From contig JAITNB010000052.1 of NCBI GenBank assembly GCA_031290695.1, positions 1 to 22,283 on the forward strand: 22,283 nucleotides of DNA, given 5' to 3'. The stretch comes from Coriobacteriales bacterium (GTDB lineage: Bacteria > Actinomycetota > Coriobacteriia > Coriobacteriales > UBA8131). A program made the translations under genes and the position numbers. The notes beneath the pieces were generated by a model. That model saw only the letters and a list, made by a program, of their open reading frames with translations. It was not told the DNA's origin and did not search any database. Below are positions 1 through 6,805 of the stretch, in pieces. The first letter of the stretch is position 1, and each line of letters begins with the position of its first letter.

Positions 1-237
1 CTCGAAGGGGCGCGAGAAAAAGGGCGCTGCGAGAAGCACGAGGGCACAGGCAGTGGTGGAGACGAGGTACATCGCGGAGAGGCCCGTGCCATCGACCTCG
101 GTGTCAGAGAGCCAGACCGTGCCGCTGTAGGCGAGAAAGGCCCAAGCGAGCCAGGCACCCAGCCCAAGATAACGCAGGCCAGGCCAGAGGCTGCCAAGGC
201 TCTCGGCGAGCGTGCGTGATGTCTTCCTTCTGCTCAT
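1..237 (-). CDS. Membrane-LuxR transcriptional regulator, N-terminal part (cut by window edge)
   Basis: Only the first 79 codons are present; the reading frame is open to base 1. The N-terminus has a basic stretch (SRRKTSR) and then a hydrophobic segment carrying GLRYLGLGAWLAWAFL and SGTVWLSDTEVDG. These align with the start of the complete regulator at 17700-19292 (GLRYLAMGAWAAWLFL, SGTTWISDVEVNG). A second hydrophobic segment starts before the edge. By homology the full protein should be about 500 residues: a polytopic sensor-like domain followed by a cytoplasmic LuxR helix-turn-helix, but that half is not visible. The start ATG (237-235) is preceded by GGGGAG at 246-241 on the minus strand. 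It is divergent from operon 1, so control of operon 1 is the obvious inference. The family call is firm; the function is inferred. Confidence 0.8.
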   Translation of the reverse strand, partial: MSRRKTSRTLAESLGSLWPGLRYLGLGAWLAWAFLAYSGTVWLSDTEVDGTGLSAMYLVSTTACALVLLAAPFFSRPFE

Positions 238-599
238 TGCCTCCCCATCAAGCCGAGCCTACCGTACCATTTGGCTGCTACCACCTGGATCAAAAGCGGG
301 TGTTCTAAAGCCGTACGTCTCTGCCCCATCCCTGATTATTATGACGCACTGCCTTCTTGAATGATAGATATTGATTTGGTTACAGGCATTATGTTGGCAA
401 ATATACGAAATCAAATGAAGCCCAGCCTGCTCACAGGGCAAGGCAGCGACTCATCAAAAATTGACTAGACGTTGTTTGATGAAAAAGAAGAGACTGCAAA
501 TAAAAAATCATCAGAAGCTTCGTATGCCGCCCGTTGAAGGTCAGATACACTCATAGGCGGAAATAGGGGTAAAACCAAAGAGACAGGGGAGGTTGCCAC
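238..599. promoter_or_regulatory. Divergent intergenic region between the LuxR-type gene and operon 1
   Basis: This 362-base stretch is visibly more A/T-rich than its surroundings and holds no convincing gene. The short frames in it lack ribosome binding sites and family resemblance. Visible structure: an inverted repeat TTGATTT/AAATCAA (371-377, 408-414), a perfect 8-base inverted repeat TCATCAAA/TTTGATGA (451-458, 475-482) flanking TTGACT, and the 10-mer AAATCATCAG (505-514) that recurs upstream of operon 2. A weak plus-strand promoter match is GTTACA (379-384), 17 bases, TATACG (402-407). The lack of a good sigma-70 promoter would suit an activator-dependent promoter, which is inference. 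Confidence 0.5.
451..482. repeat. Perfect 8-bp inverted repeat upstream of operon 1 (possible operator)
   Basis: TCATCAAA (451-458) and TTTGATGA (475-482) are exact reverse complements separated by 16 bases, in the divergent promoter region. A regulator-binding site is plausible because both flanking genes suggest LuxR-type control, but no family consensus is matched. Confidence 0.35.
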
Positions 600-1367
600 A
601 TGGTGGAGCAAGCCAGTGGAACGGGTCAGGCGTTGGTCGCAGAGGACGAGCAACAGCTTTGGGAACCCGTAAGCGAAGAAGTGTCACACGAGGACTTTGC
701 CGTACAAAACCTGCCGGAAGAACTTTCTTTTGAGGCGAAGGCCTTCAGGGCCTGTGAGCTCTTGCAGGCCAACCCCCTTAACCGCACCGTTCTCTATCGG
801 ATACTCGTTGCCTGTGCGTCCAAACGCATACTGCTCCATGACCTCGAGGGCTATATCCTTGAGCAACCAGAGTTCAAAGGGGCGACCCAACCTCCCTATT
901 TCCTTATAGACTGGCTGGTCGACTATAGCGCACTTGACGTCGCGGAGATCGATCATGAAGGCAATGACATAGCCCCCGAGCAGAAGGAGGGGCTCAGTGA
1001 GGACGAGGTTGACGACCTCATAGATGACTTCGCCTTCAGTACCAGCGAGGTGGGCAAGGCGGTCATCGAGGAGTTCAGTCCCAGGAACCGCCTCATCGAC
1101 TTGCTGGGAATCGTCCCCGAACGCTATGACACCTATGTAGAGGTCTTAGAGCTCCTCACCGAGAAGCGCCCCTTAAGCGTTATCGATGGGCTGCTGCGCG
1201 GTCGCGATGTGTTGATGTCCGGCCGCAAGCCAGGCGAGAACCCCATGCAGCCCAGTGTGTTCGTCGATAAATTGGCGGACGCTGGCGGCATCATCTATGA
1301 CGGCGGATGGCAGATAACACCCGAGGGAAAGGAGTTGCTGGAAGCAATCAAAGACAGGAGAGGCTGA
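600..1367 (+). CDS. Unnamed two-module winged-helix-like protein, operon 1 leader gene
   Basis: A 255-residue cytoplasmic protein with no signal peptide or membrane segment. I do not recognise a named family. After an acidic N-terminus it appears to hold two related modules, about residues 61-157 and 177-252. Each has a helical start (LYRILVACASKR; YVEVLELLTEKR), then QP followed by FLIDWLVD or FVDKLADAGG, and ends in a strand plus helix (TSEVGKAVIEEF; TPEGKELLEAI), a pattern like winged-helix domains. An acidic linker (SEDEVDDLIDD) lies between them. The start ATG has AGGGGAGG at 585-592 with 7-base spacing. A clear paralogue at 10285-11103 opens operon 2, so it belongs to the module. It could be a DNA-binding regulator or a dedicated assembly factor for the molybdoenzyme; the sequence does not decide. 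Confidence 0.85.
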   Translation: MVEQASGTGQALVAEDEQQLWEPVSEEVSHEDFAVQNLPEELSFEAKAFRACELLQANPLNRTVLYRILVACASKRILLHDLEGYILEQPEFKGATQPPYFLIDWLVDYSALDVAEIDHEGNDIAPEQKEGLSEDEVDDLIDDFAFSTSEVGKAVIEEFSPRNRLIDLLGIVPERYDTYVEVLELLTEKRPLSVIDGLLRGRDVLMSGRKPGENPMQPSVFVDKLADAGGIIYDGGWQITPEGKELLEAIKDRRG

Positions 1368-1427
1368 GTTACCCGTAAGACTACCAGTCAACGCAGTACA
1401 GTAAGAGAGGAAGAGAGGAGCGAAAAT

Positions 1428-4400
1428 ATGCAAGACACTACACTGACCCGACGGACCTTCGTAAAGTCCGCAGCAGTCGCTGGTGCCGCCCTGGCTATGG
1501 GTTCGGCCTTATCCGCTTGCCTTGATAATTCAGGCGGCGGTGGGACAACACCAGGCGCTGCTGCAGGCGAGCGCGTATTCTACAATTCGGTCTGTCATGG
1601 CTGCATCCAAGCCTGTCCCTGCAAGGTCTACGTGGAAGACGGCGTGGTCATCAAGATCGAGGGCCATCCAGACGCACCCACCTCGCAGGGGTCGCTCTGC
1701 CTAAAGGGCTTGAACCAGATACACACCTGTTACAGCCCGCGCCGGATAATCTATCCATTGAGACGTACGGGTGCCCGCGGCGTGGCCAACGCTGCCTGGG
1801 AGCGCATCTCCTGGGACGAGGCTATCGAGTTGGCGGCCTCGAAGATTTCTGAGGCTATCGAGAAATACGGCACCTATTCGTTCTACTCCACAACCGGCGG
1901 CGGTGGCGGTTACAGCTTCCCCGAGCCCGCCTCATTGTCGACGTCCTTCGGGTCACCCAGCGTCTGCGAACCGGGTTGTGCTCAGTGCTACCTGCCCCGT
2001 ACGGCTGAGGCCGGCTATATGGGCGCCCCCGGTGACCAGTCCATCGCCGACTGCGCTGTGCTGGAGCCCTTCAAAGGTTTGGCACCGCTGGAAGAGGCAA
2101 AAGGCATCACATCCGATACCAAATGCATCGTAGTCTGGGGCGCCCAGCCTTCGGTCTCGCAGACCTCCCAGTCCGGCCGCGGCATGGCCGAGCTGCGGGC
2201 CAGGGGCTGCAAGAGCATCGTTGTCGACCCGAACTTCTCCCCGGACGCCGTCAAGGCCACCATCCACCTTCCCGTCCGTCCCGGTTCGGATGCCGCGCTG
2301 ATCCTCTCCTGGTACCGTGCCATCCTCGATGAGAAGCTCTACAACGAGGAGTTTACCAAGTACTGGACCAATGTACCCTTCCTGATCAACCCCGACACCA
2401 AGCTGCCTTGGTTGGCTACCGAAGTCTTCGGTGCCGATGCCCAGACCACTCCGGCCGACACGCCGGTCTACGTCTGTGTTGATGAGAACACCGGCGCGAT
2501 AGCTCCCCTGCCCTTTGGCGACCCTGCCGTTGTCAAGCAGACCGTCAACCCACAGGTGCTTGCCACTGCCGATGTCAACGGAAAATCCTCTAAGACTGCC
2601 GGCCAGATCTATCGCGACGAGGCTGAGCCCTGGACTCTGGAGAAGACCGAGGAGTTCTGCTGGGTGTCTGCCGACCGTAACCGCGCAGCCATCGACCTTT
2701 ACACCAACCCGCCCGGCGGCGTGGCCGGTATTTCCAATGGTGTGGCCACCGACATGATGGAGAACGCCTCCCAGGTGCCGCAGGGCTTGCTGGGCCTGGA
2801 CATGATCATGGGCTATATCGACAAACCGGGTGCCACTGTCACTGCTAATGGCGGCATGGGCATGATGGGCCCGATGCCTGGCCCCAATGACCCGCAGCCT
2901 CGCCCCACCAGGGCCTTTGCGAACTTCGGCATGGGGGGCTTTGGCGTGGGCTATACCATCGGCATGACCGAGGAGGACAACGCTGCTGCTGCCGCCGCCG
3001 TTCCCGACCCCGATATGCAGTACGCGCTGAATCAGATCCTGCTCGACCGTCTGGGTATGAACAACCACCGCGGTCTCTACGATTGGAGCCATGCCCACAT
3101 CCCCACCGTGCGTGAGGCCATCGAGACCGGCGAGCCTTACAAGCCACGGGTCTGGTATGAGTTTTCCGGCAACAAGTTCGCGATGTTCGGTTCGGCTGGT
3201 GCCTGGTATAACGCCATCATGAACTCCGGCGTAGATTTCATCATGTGCCAGTACCCGATGATAACCTCCTTCCAGATCGAATGCGCCGACTTGCTTTTCC
3301 CGCTGGAAGAGTGGCTGGAAGCCACCGGCGCCGGCAACGGACAGCTGAACTACGGCTTCCCCAGCCCCGGGGTCATCCATCTCGGTGAGACCGTGCCCAA
3401 CACCGTTGTCCCGCGGCACATTCTCGATGCCACCTGTGCCAAGATGAACGAAAAGTTGGACACCATCATATTCTCCGGCACCGGCAAGACGATGGCCGAG
3501 AGCAATCTGAAATTCCCGCTCGGTATGGGCCTGGTTAGCTTTGGCGGAGTCGGCGGCAATCTGAACGAGAGCGAGAGATGGGCCTCCCAGATCGCCATGT
3601 ATGGTGAAGCGGCAGGCTGTGGTCCGGATGCCACCAAGGAAGAGTTCATGGAGGCGCTGAAGAACAATCACGATGCCTACATCGTGACTTCGCCTTCGGA
3701 GGAGTATTGGATTTACGACCAGTATACGTGGGAAGCCACAGACGGGCTGCCCCAGGGTTTTGCCACGGAGTCACGCAAATTGGAGGTCTACTGCACGTTC
3801 AATCTCAAACTTGGACGCACCGGTTGGCCGTACTGCTATCCGCGCGGGAATACCCCCATCGACCCGCGTGTTGGCACCTTTGGCGGGGATTACTCGCCAA
3901 TCTGCAACGTGCCGGTCCAAAAGGAGGCTCCCGAGGTCGCTAACGCCGGTAACTTCATCATGGCCTATGATCCAGAGTTCCCGCTGGCAATCACCTCGGG
4001 TCGACTCTACTACTTCCACCATGGAACAATGCGCCATGCGCCCTTCACGCGCGAGCTCTATCCCCAGCCCTTTGTGCGCATCAATCCAGTGACTGCCGCA
4101 CAGTATGGCATCGCCCACGGCGACTGGGTGGAGATCTCCTCACGCCGCACCCAGGGAGCGGACTACGATCCCAACGGAACGCGCGGCACCGAGCTCAGCT
4201 ACTCGGGAGTCAAGAAGCAGAACACCAAGACGGCCGAGCCAATCCATGCCATCGCCTATGTGGCCGAGCTCGTGGCACCCAACGTGCTGTGGATGGAGCG
4301 CTTCTGGAACCCAGAGTGCTTTGACTCCTCGCAGGCCAACAAGACAGGCGGTTGGCAGGAGTGCAACATCAATGTCATCACCAACGCCGTCGACCCGATA

Positions 4401-4616
4401 TTCAACGAGGTCTTTGGCTCCTACACCAACCGCGGCTTTGCCGTCAACATCAAGAAGTCGCAGAAACCGGCCAATGTGTGGACGCAGCCCAAGGAGTTCG
4501 AGCCCTTCATGCCTACCACACCTAATGAGTATGTGAGTGACATAGGTGTGCTTATCTCCAATAAGGAGCTGCTGACGGAGCCAGTGGTCTTTTCCCCCGC
4601 GGGAGGTGGTCAATAA
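1428..4616 (+). CDS. Molybdopterin-dependent oxidoreductase catalytic subunit A, DMSO reductase family (operon 1)
   Basis: A 1062-residue Mo-bis-PGD enzyme. The N-terminus has a twin-arginine signal (TRRTFVKSAA) followed by a lipobox-like LSAC ending at C31, so it may be exported folded and lipid-anchored. A [4Fe-4S] site is C56-x2-C59-x3-C63-x27-C91, with an extra C65. The motif GCAQCYLPR places C184 and C187 where the family carries its Mo ligand; C187 is the likelier ligand. Family landmarks follow: WERISWDEA, IVVDPNFSPDA, HLPVRPGSDAALILSW, a C-terminal HGDWVEISSRRTQG molybdopterin-dinucleotide region and NPECFDSSQA. Residues about 473-525 form a Gly/Met/Pro/Ala-rich insert that differs from the paralogue. 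The start has AGAGGAG at 1414-1420. The end overlaps subunit B by one base. The acceptor is unknown; enzymes of this family reduce N- and S-oxides and polysulfide or dehydroxylate aromatics. Confidence 0.95.
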   Translation: MQDTTLTRRTFVKSAAVAGAALAMGSALSACLDNSGGGGTTPGAAAGERVFYNSVCHGCIQACPCKVYVEDGVVIKIEGHPDAPTSQGSLCLKGLNQIHTCYSPRRIIYPLRRTGARGVANAAWERISWDEAIELAASKISEAIEKYGTYSFYSTTGGGGGYSFPEPASLSTSFGSPSVCEPGCAQCYLPRTAEAGYMGAPGDQSIADCAVLEPFKGLAPLEEAKGITSDTKCIVVWGAQPSVSQTSQSGRGMAELRARGCKSIVVDPNFSPDAVKATIHLPVRPGSDAALILSWYRAILDEKLYNEEFTKYWTNVPFLINPDTKLPWLATEVFGADAQTTPADTPVYVCVDENTGAIAPLPFGDPAVVKQTVNPQVLATADVNGKSSKTAGQIYRDEAEPWTLEKTEEFCWVSADRNRAAIDLYTNPPGGVAGISNGVATDMMENASQVPQGLLGLDMIMGYIDKPGATVTANGGMGMMGPMPGPNDPQPRPTRAFANFGMGGFGVGYTIGMTEEDNAAAAAAVPDPDMQYALNQILLDRLGMNNHRGLYDWSHAHIPTVREAIETGEPYKPRVWYEFSGNKFAMFGSAGAWYNAIMNSGVDFIMCQYPMITSFQIECADLLFPLEEWLEATGAGNGQLNYGFPSPGVIHLGETVPNTVVPRHILDATCAKMNEKLDTIIFSGTGKTMAESNLKFPLGMGLVSFGGVGGNLNESERWASQIAMYGEAAGCGPDATKEEFMEALKNNHDAYIVTSPSEEYWIYDQYTWEATDGLPQGFATESRKLEVYCTFNLKLGRTGWPYCYPRGNTPIDPRVGTFGGDYSPICNVPVQKEAPEVANAGNFIMAYDPEFPLAITSGRLYYFHHGTMRHAPFTRELYPQPFVRINPVTAAQYGIAHGDWVEISSRRTQGADYDPNGTRGTELSYSGVKKQNTKTAEPIHAIAYVAELVAPNVLWMERFWNPECFDSSQANKTGGWQECNINVITNAVDPIFNEVFGSYTNRGFAVNIKKSQKPANVWTQPKEFEPFMPTTPNEYVSDIGVLISNKELLTEPVVFSPAGGGQ

Positions 4617-5302
4617 TGGATAGAAGAACTCTCGTTGTCGACCTCGACCGTTGCTCCGGTTGCCAGTCCTGCATCGTAGCCTGTAAGTTCGAGAACAATG
4701 TGACCTTGGGCAACTACTGGTGCGACGTGCTCAACGTCGACCCGGTAGGGCCGCATCCAGACATCCATATGTACTGGTTGCCCCTGCAATGCCAACAGTG
4801 TGAGGACTCGCCCTGTGTCACTGCCTGTACCACAGGGGCCGCCTATCGCGATCCAGACAACAATGTCGTGCTGATCAACAAAGAAGAGTGCATTGGCTGC
4901 AAGACATGCCTGGCTGCCTGTCCGTACTCTGACGCCGAAGGATTGACGCGTCCCAGTGTGCGCTGGTTCAACGAAGCTGAGAACGTTGTGGAGAAATGTA
5001 CGCTCTGCAACCACCTTACGGCCAAGAGCGACGGTGTGGAGAACACCAAAGACACCGTCGACCCCGACCATGCGGTACCGCCTTGTGTGCATAACTGCGC
5101 CTGCAAGGCCCGCTATTACGGTAACCTTGACGACCCCAACTCGGGTGCCGCACAAGCCCTTGCCCAGGCCGAGGCCGAAGGCCGCAAAATCTACGGCCTC
5201 GACGGGATGGGCGCCGCACCGCTCGCGCGCTACATCCTCTCAGAGGAGATAGACACGTGGCGCGGTTGGGGCGATAAAATAGTCACCAAGGCAAAGGACT
5301 AG
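4616..5302 (+). CDS. 4Fe-4S electron-transfer subunit B, DmsB/NrfC-like (operon 1)
   Basis: A 228-residue polyferredoxin with sixteen cysteines in four groups, enough for four [4Fe-4S] clusters: C13/16/19/23, C59/62/67/71, C92/95/98/102 and C128/131/157/161. This is the arrangement of B subunits of DMSO-reductase-type enzymes, which pass electrons to the catalytic subunit. It has no signal peptide, so it would be carried through the Tat system with subunit A, as in DmsAB. The start is coupled to A by a TAATG overlap with GGGAGG upstream. After C71 the usual proline is replaced by threonine (CTTG, against CPTG in the operon 2 paralogue), which could shift the properties of that cluster. The C-terminal 60 residues after the last cysteines have no recognised domain. 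Confidence 0.94.
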   Translation: MDRRTLVVDLDRCSGCQSCIVACKFENNVTLGNYWCDVLNVDPVGPHPDIHMYWLPLQCQQCEDSPCVTACTTGAAYRDPDNNVVLINKEECIGCKTCLAACPYSDAEGLTRPSVRWFNEAENVVEKCTLCNHLTAKSDGVENTKDTVDPDHAVPPCVHNCACKARYYGNLDDPNSGAAQALAQAEAEGRKIYGLDGMGAAPLARYILSEEIDTWRGWGDKIVTKAKD

Positions 5303-5327
5303 CGGGGATCCAAGCAAGTACGTCATC

Positions 5328-5355
5328 GCGGGGCAGGGCTTTTGCCCTGCCCCGC
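5328..5355 (+). terminator. Strong hairpin between subunit B and TorD (operon 1), attenuator or mRNA stabiliser
   Basis: GCGGGGCAGGGC (5328-5339) and its exact complement (5344-5355) form a 12-base GC-rich stem with a TTTT loop. No U-tract follows, only ATAACCTCTCATTGG, so it is not a canonical intrinsic terminator. It sits between the structural pair A-B and the maturation and membrane genes. It could protect the 3' end of the A-B message or reduce read-through. Operon 2 has an equally strong but unrelated hairpin at the same junction. Confidence 0.65.
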
Positions 5356-5374
5356 ATAACCTCTCATTGGTTTT

Positions 5375-5382
5375 AGGAAGGA
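5375..5382 (+). promoter_or_regulatory. Ribosome binding site fixing the start of the operon 1 TorD gene
   Basis: AGGAAGGA lies 5 bases before the ATG at 5388. It argues against the in-frame upstream TTG at 5367, which would place this site inside the coding region. Confidence 0.7.
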
Positions 5383-5387
5383 CAGAC

Positions 5388-6095
5388 ATGGACGCATCGG
5401 AGAAGAACGTCGTCATCGAGGTGCTTAGGGGCCGCTCGGCCAGCTACCGGATGCTTGCTCGCCTGTTCTTCAAGCCTTTGAACGAAGAGGACATCGAAAA
5501 CATGGTATCCATAGACCTCTGCGCCCGTGCTCTGGAGCTTGAAGGCACCGGCCTTCTGTCTGAGGGCTTCAACGACATGGGACGGGCGCTGAGAAAACGC
5601 CATACCGGCACCCGCTCGCAATTGGGTACCGACTTCACGATGTGCTTTGACGGCATGGAAGCAGTGGGGGATTTGGTCGCTGTGCCTTACGCCAGCGTCT
5701 TTCTCGGCACAGAGGCGCTGTTCTACCAAGAACCGCGTCACGAGGTCTACAAGATCTTCCAGGCAGAAGGCGTGGGGGTCAAGTCTGGCATCGACCTGCC
5801 CGAGGATCACATCACCTTCGAATTGGAGTTCCTGGCATTGCTCTCCGATAGGGCCGTTACGGCTTTGGAGAACGACCAGCACGATGAAGCCCTGCGTAAC
5901 CTGCGCATCTCCCGTGAGTTCATCGAGGACAGCATCCTCACCTGGATTGGCCTGCTGGCCGCACGGGCTGAGAAGATACTTAAAACCCGCTTCTACCGCG
6001 GTGCCCTTAAAGCGACGCAGGGCTATTTGGACTTGGACGCCCAGACCATAACCGACCTTGTAGAGGAGATACGTGATAGCGGAGGCGATACGTGA
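5388..6095 (+). CDS. TorD/DmsD-family molybdoenzyme maturation chaperone (operon 1)
   Basis: A 235-residue soluble, helix-rich protein with no signal or membrane segment. It carries the TorD-family signature LPEDHITFELEFLALL, with E139, D140 and H141. Other conserved stretches shared with the operon 2 paralogue are RSASYRMLARLFFKPL near the N-terminus, GTRSQLGTDFTMCFDG and VPYASVFLG. TorD-type chaperones bind the twin-arginine leader and apo-form of one partner enzyme until the molybdenum cofactor is inserted. The partner here should be the A subunit encoded at 1428. The start chosen is ATG 5388 because of the strong ribosome binding site just before it. Its stop overlaps the GTG start of the NapG-like gene (GTGA), implying translational coupling. 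Confidence 0.9.
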   Translation: MDASEKNVVIEVLRGRSASYRMLARLFFKPLNEEDIENMVSIDLCARALELEGTGLLSEGFNDMGRALRKRHTGTRSQLGTDFTMCFDGMEAVGDLVAVPYASVFLGTEALFYQEPRHEVYKIFQAEGVGVKSGIDLPEDHITFELEFLALLSDRAVTALENDQHDEALRNLRISREFIEDSILTWIGLLAARAEKILKTRFYRGALKATQGYLDLDAQTITDLVEEIRDSGGDT

Positions 6096-6805
6096 CGAAT
6101 GACATCAAGGCTCAAGCCCACGGTATCTCGCGAAGGGGGCTCGTGACCGGTGGTATCGGCGCAGCCGTGATGTTGGCCCTGGGCGGAGCAGTGCGGGCGG
6201 TGGCCGGGCAAAACGACCCCCTGCGCCCACCCGGTGCTCAAGACGAGGCCCGCTTCATTGGTGCTTGCATCCGCTGCAACCGTTGCCGCGGTGCCTGCCC
6301 CCGTGACGCCATCGTCAACTGCGACCTGGAAGACGGGGCAATCAACGCTCGCACCCCCAAAGTCAACTTCCGTACCAAGTTCTCCCAATCCTACCGTCGG
6401 CCAGAGGGCATGGAGCAGGAGGCTGTTTTGGCCGATCCCTATCCCAGCCTGCTGGCCGCCACGGGCGCCGGCTTCTGCGATTTTTGTATGCTCTGCGTCA
6501 AGAATTGTCCCACGGGCGCCCTGCGCGAGTTCGATCCACAAACAGGATGGATTGGCGAGGCCGTTGTCGACGCGGAGCACTGCATCGCTTTTGAAAAGCT
6601 GGGCGGCTGCCGCCGCTGTGCCGACTACTGCCCCTTTGAGGCCATCACCATAGACAGCAACCGCCGCCCTGTGGTAGACCCCGCCAAGTGCAATGGCTGC
6701 GGTATCTGCGAGAACATCTGCCCCTCGGCCACATACCGTACCTATAAGGGCTCGATGAGCCGGGGGATCAACATCAGGGCAACGGGTGAGGCGAGGCCGC
6801 TATGA
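6092..6805 (+). CDS. NapG-like Tat-exported 4Fe-4S ferredoxin (operon 1)
   Basis: A 237-residue protein starting with GTG, overlapping the TorD stop by four bases with GGAGG upstream. The N-terminus has a twin-arginine motif (SRRGLVTGG) and a hydrophobic segment, so it should act outside or at the outer face of the membrane. Four cysteine groups follow: C59/62/65/69, C129/132/135/139, C164/C173/176/180 and C200/203/206/210, consistent with up to four [4Fe-4S] clusters as in NapG and MauM. With the adjacent NapH-like protein it would form a quinol-oxidising branch that feeds electrons to subunits B and A. RPPGAQDEARFIGACIRCNR is a block shared with the paralogue at 15919. The role is inferred from the NapGH precedent. 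Confidence 0.92.
   Translation: MTNDIKAQAHGISRRGLVTGGIGAAVMLALGGAVRAVAGQNDPLRPPGAQDEARFIGACIRCNRCRGACPRDAIVNCDLEDGAINARTPKVNFRTKFSQSYRRPEGMEQEAVLADPYPSLLAATGAGFCDFCMLCVKNCPTGALREFDPQTGWIGEAVVDAEHCIAFEKLGGCRRCADYCPFEAITIDSNRRPVVDPAKCNGCGICENICPSATYRTYKGSMSRGINIRATGEARPL

Noticed and set aside
259..441. 60-codon minus-strand frame in the operon 1 control region
   Set aside because: No family resemblance, no convincing ribosome binding site, and it overlaps the likely regulatory DNA.
461..489. TTGACT as a -35 box for operon 1
   Set aside because: No acceptable -10 lies 16-18 bases downstream (the sequence there is AAAGAA-like), so a sigma-70 promoter cannot be supported.
1953..3671. A 572-codon open frame on the minus strand inside subunit A1
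   Set aside because: It lies entirely antisense to a well-supported gene, has a His/Gly/Val-rich composition typical of GC-rich antisense frames, and has no recognisable motif. The paralogous gene has a similar antisense frame at 12275-14011, as expected from shared codon bias.
1428..4616. Naming the catalytic subunits as a specific catechol dehydroxylase, arsenate, thiosulfate or DMSO reductase
   Set aside because: The motifs establish the DMSO reductase family but not the substrate. No diagnostic residue for one activity could be recognised, so no gene symbol is given.
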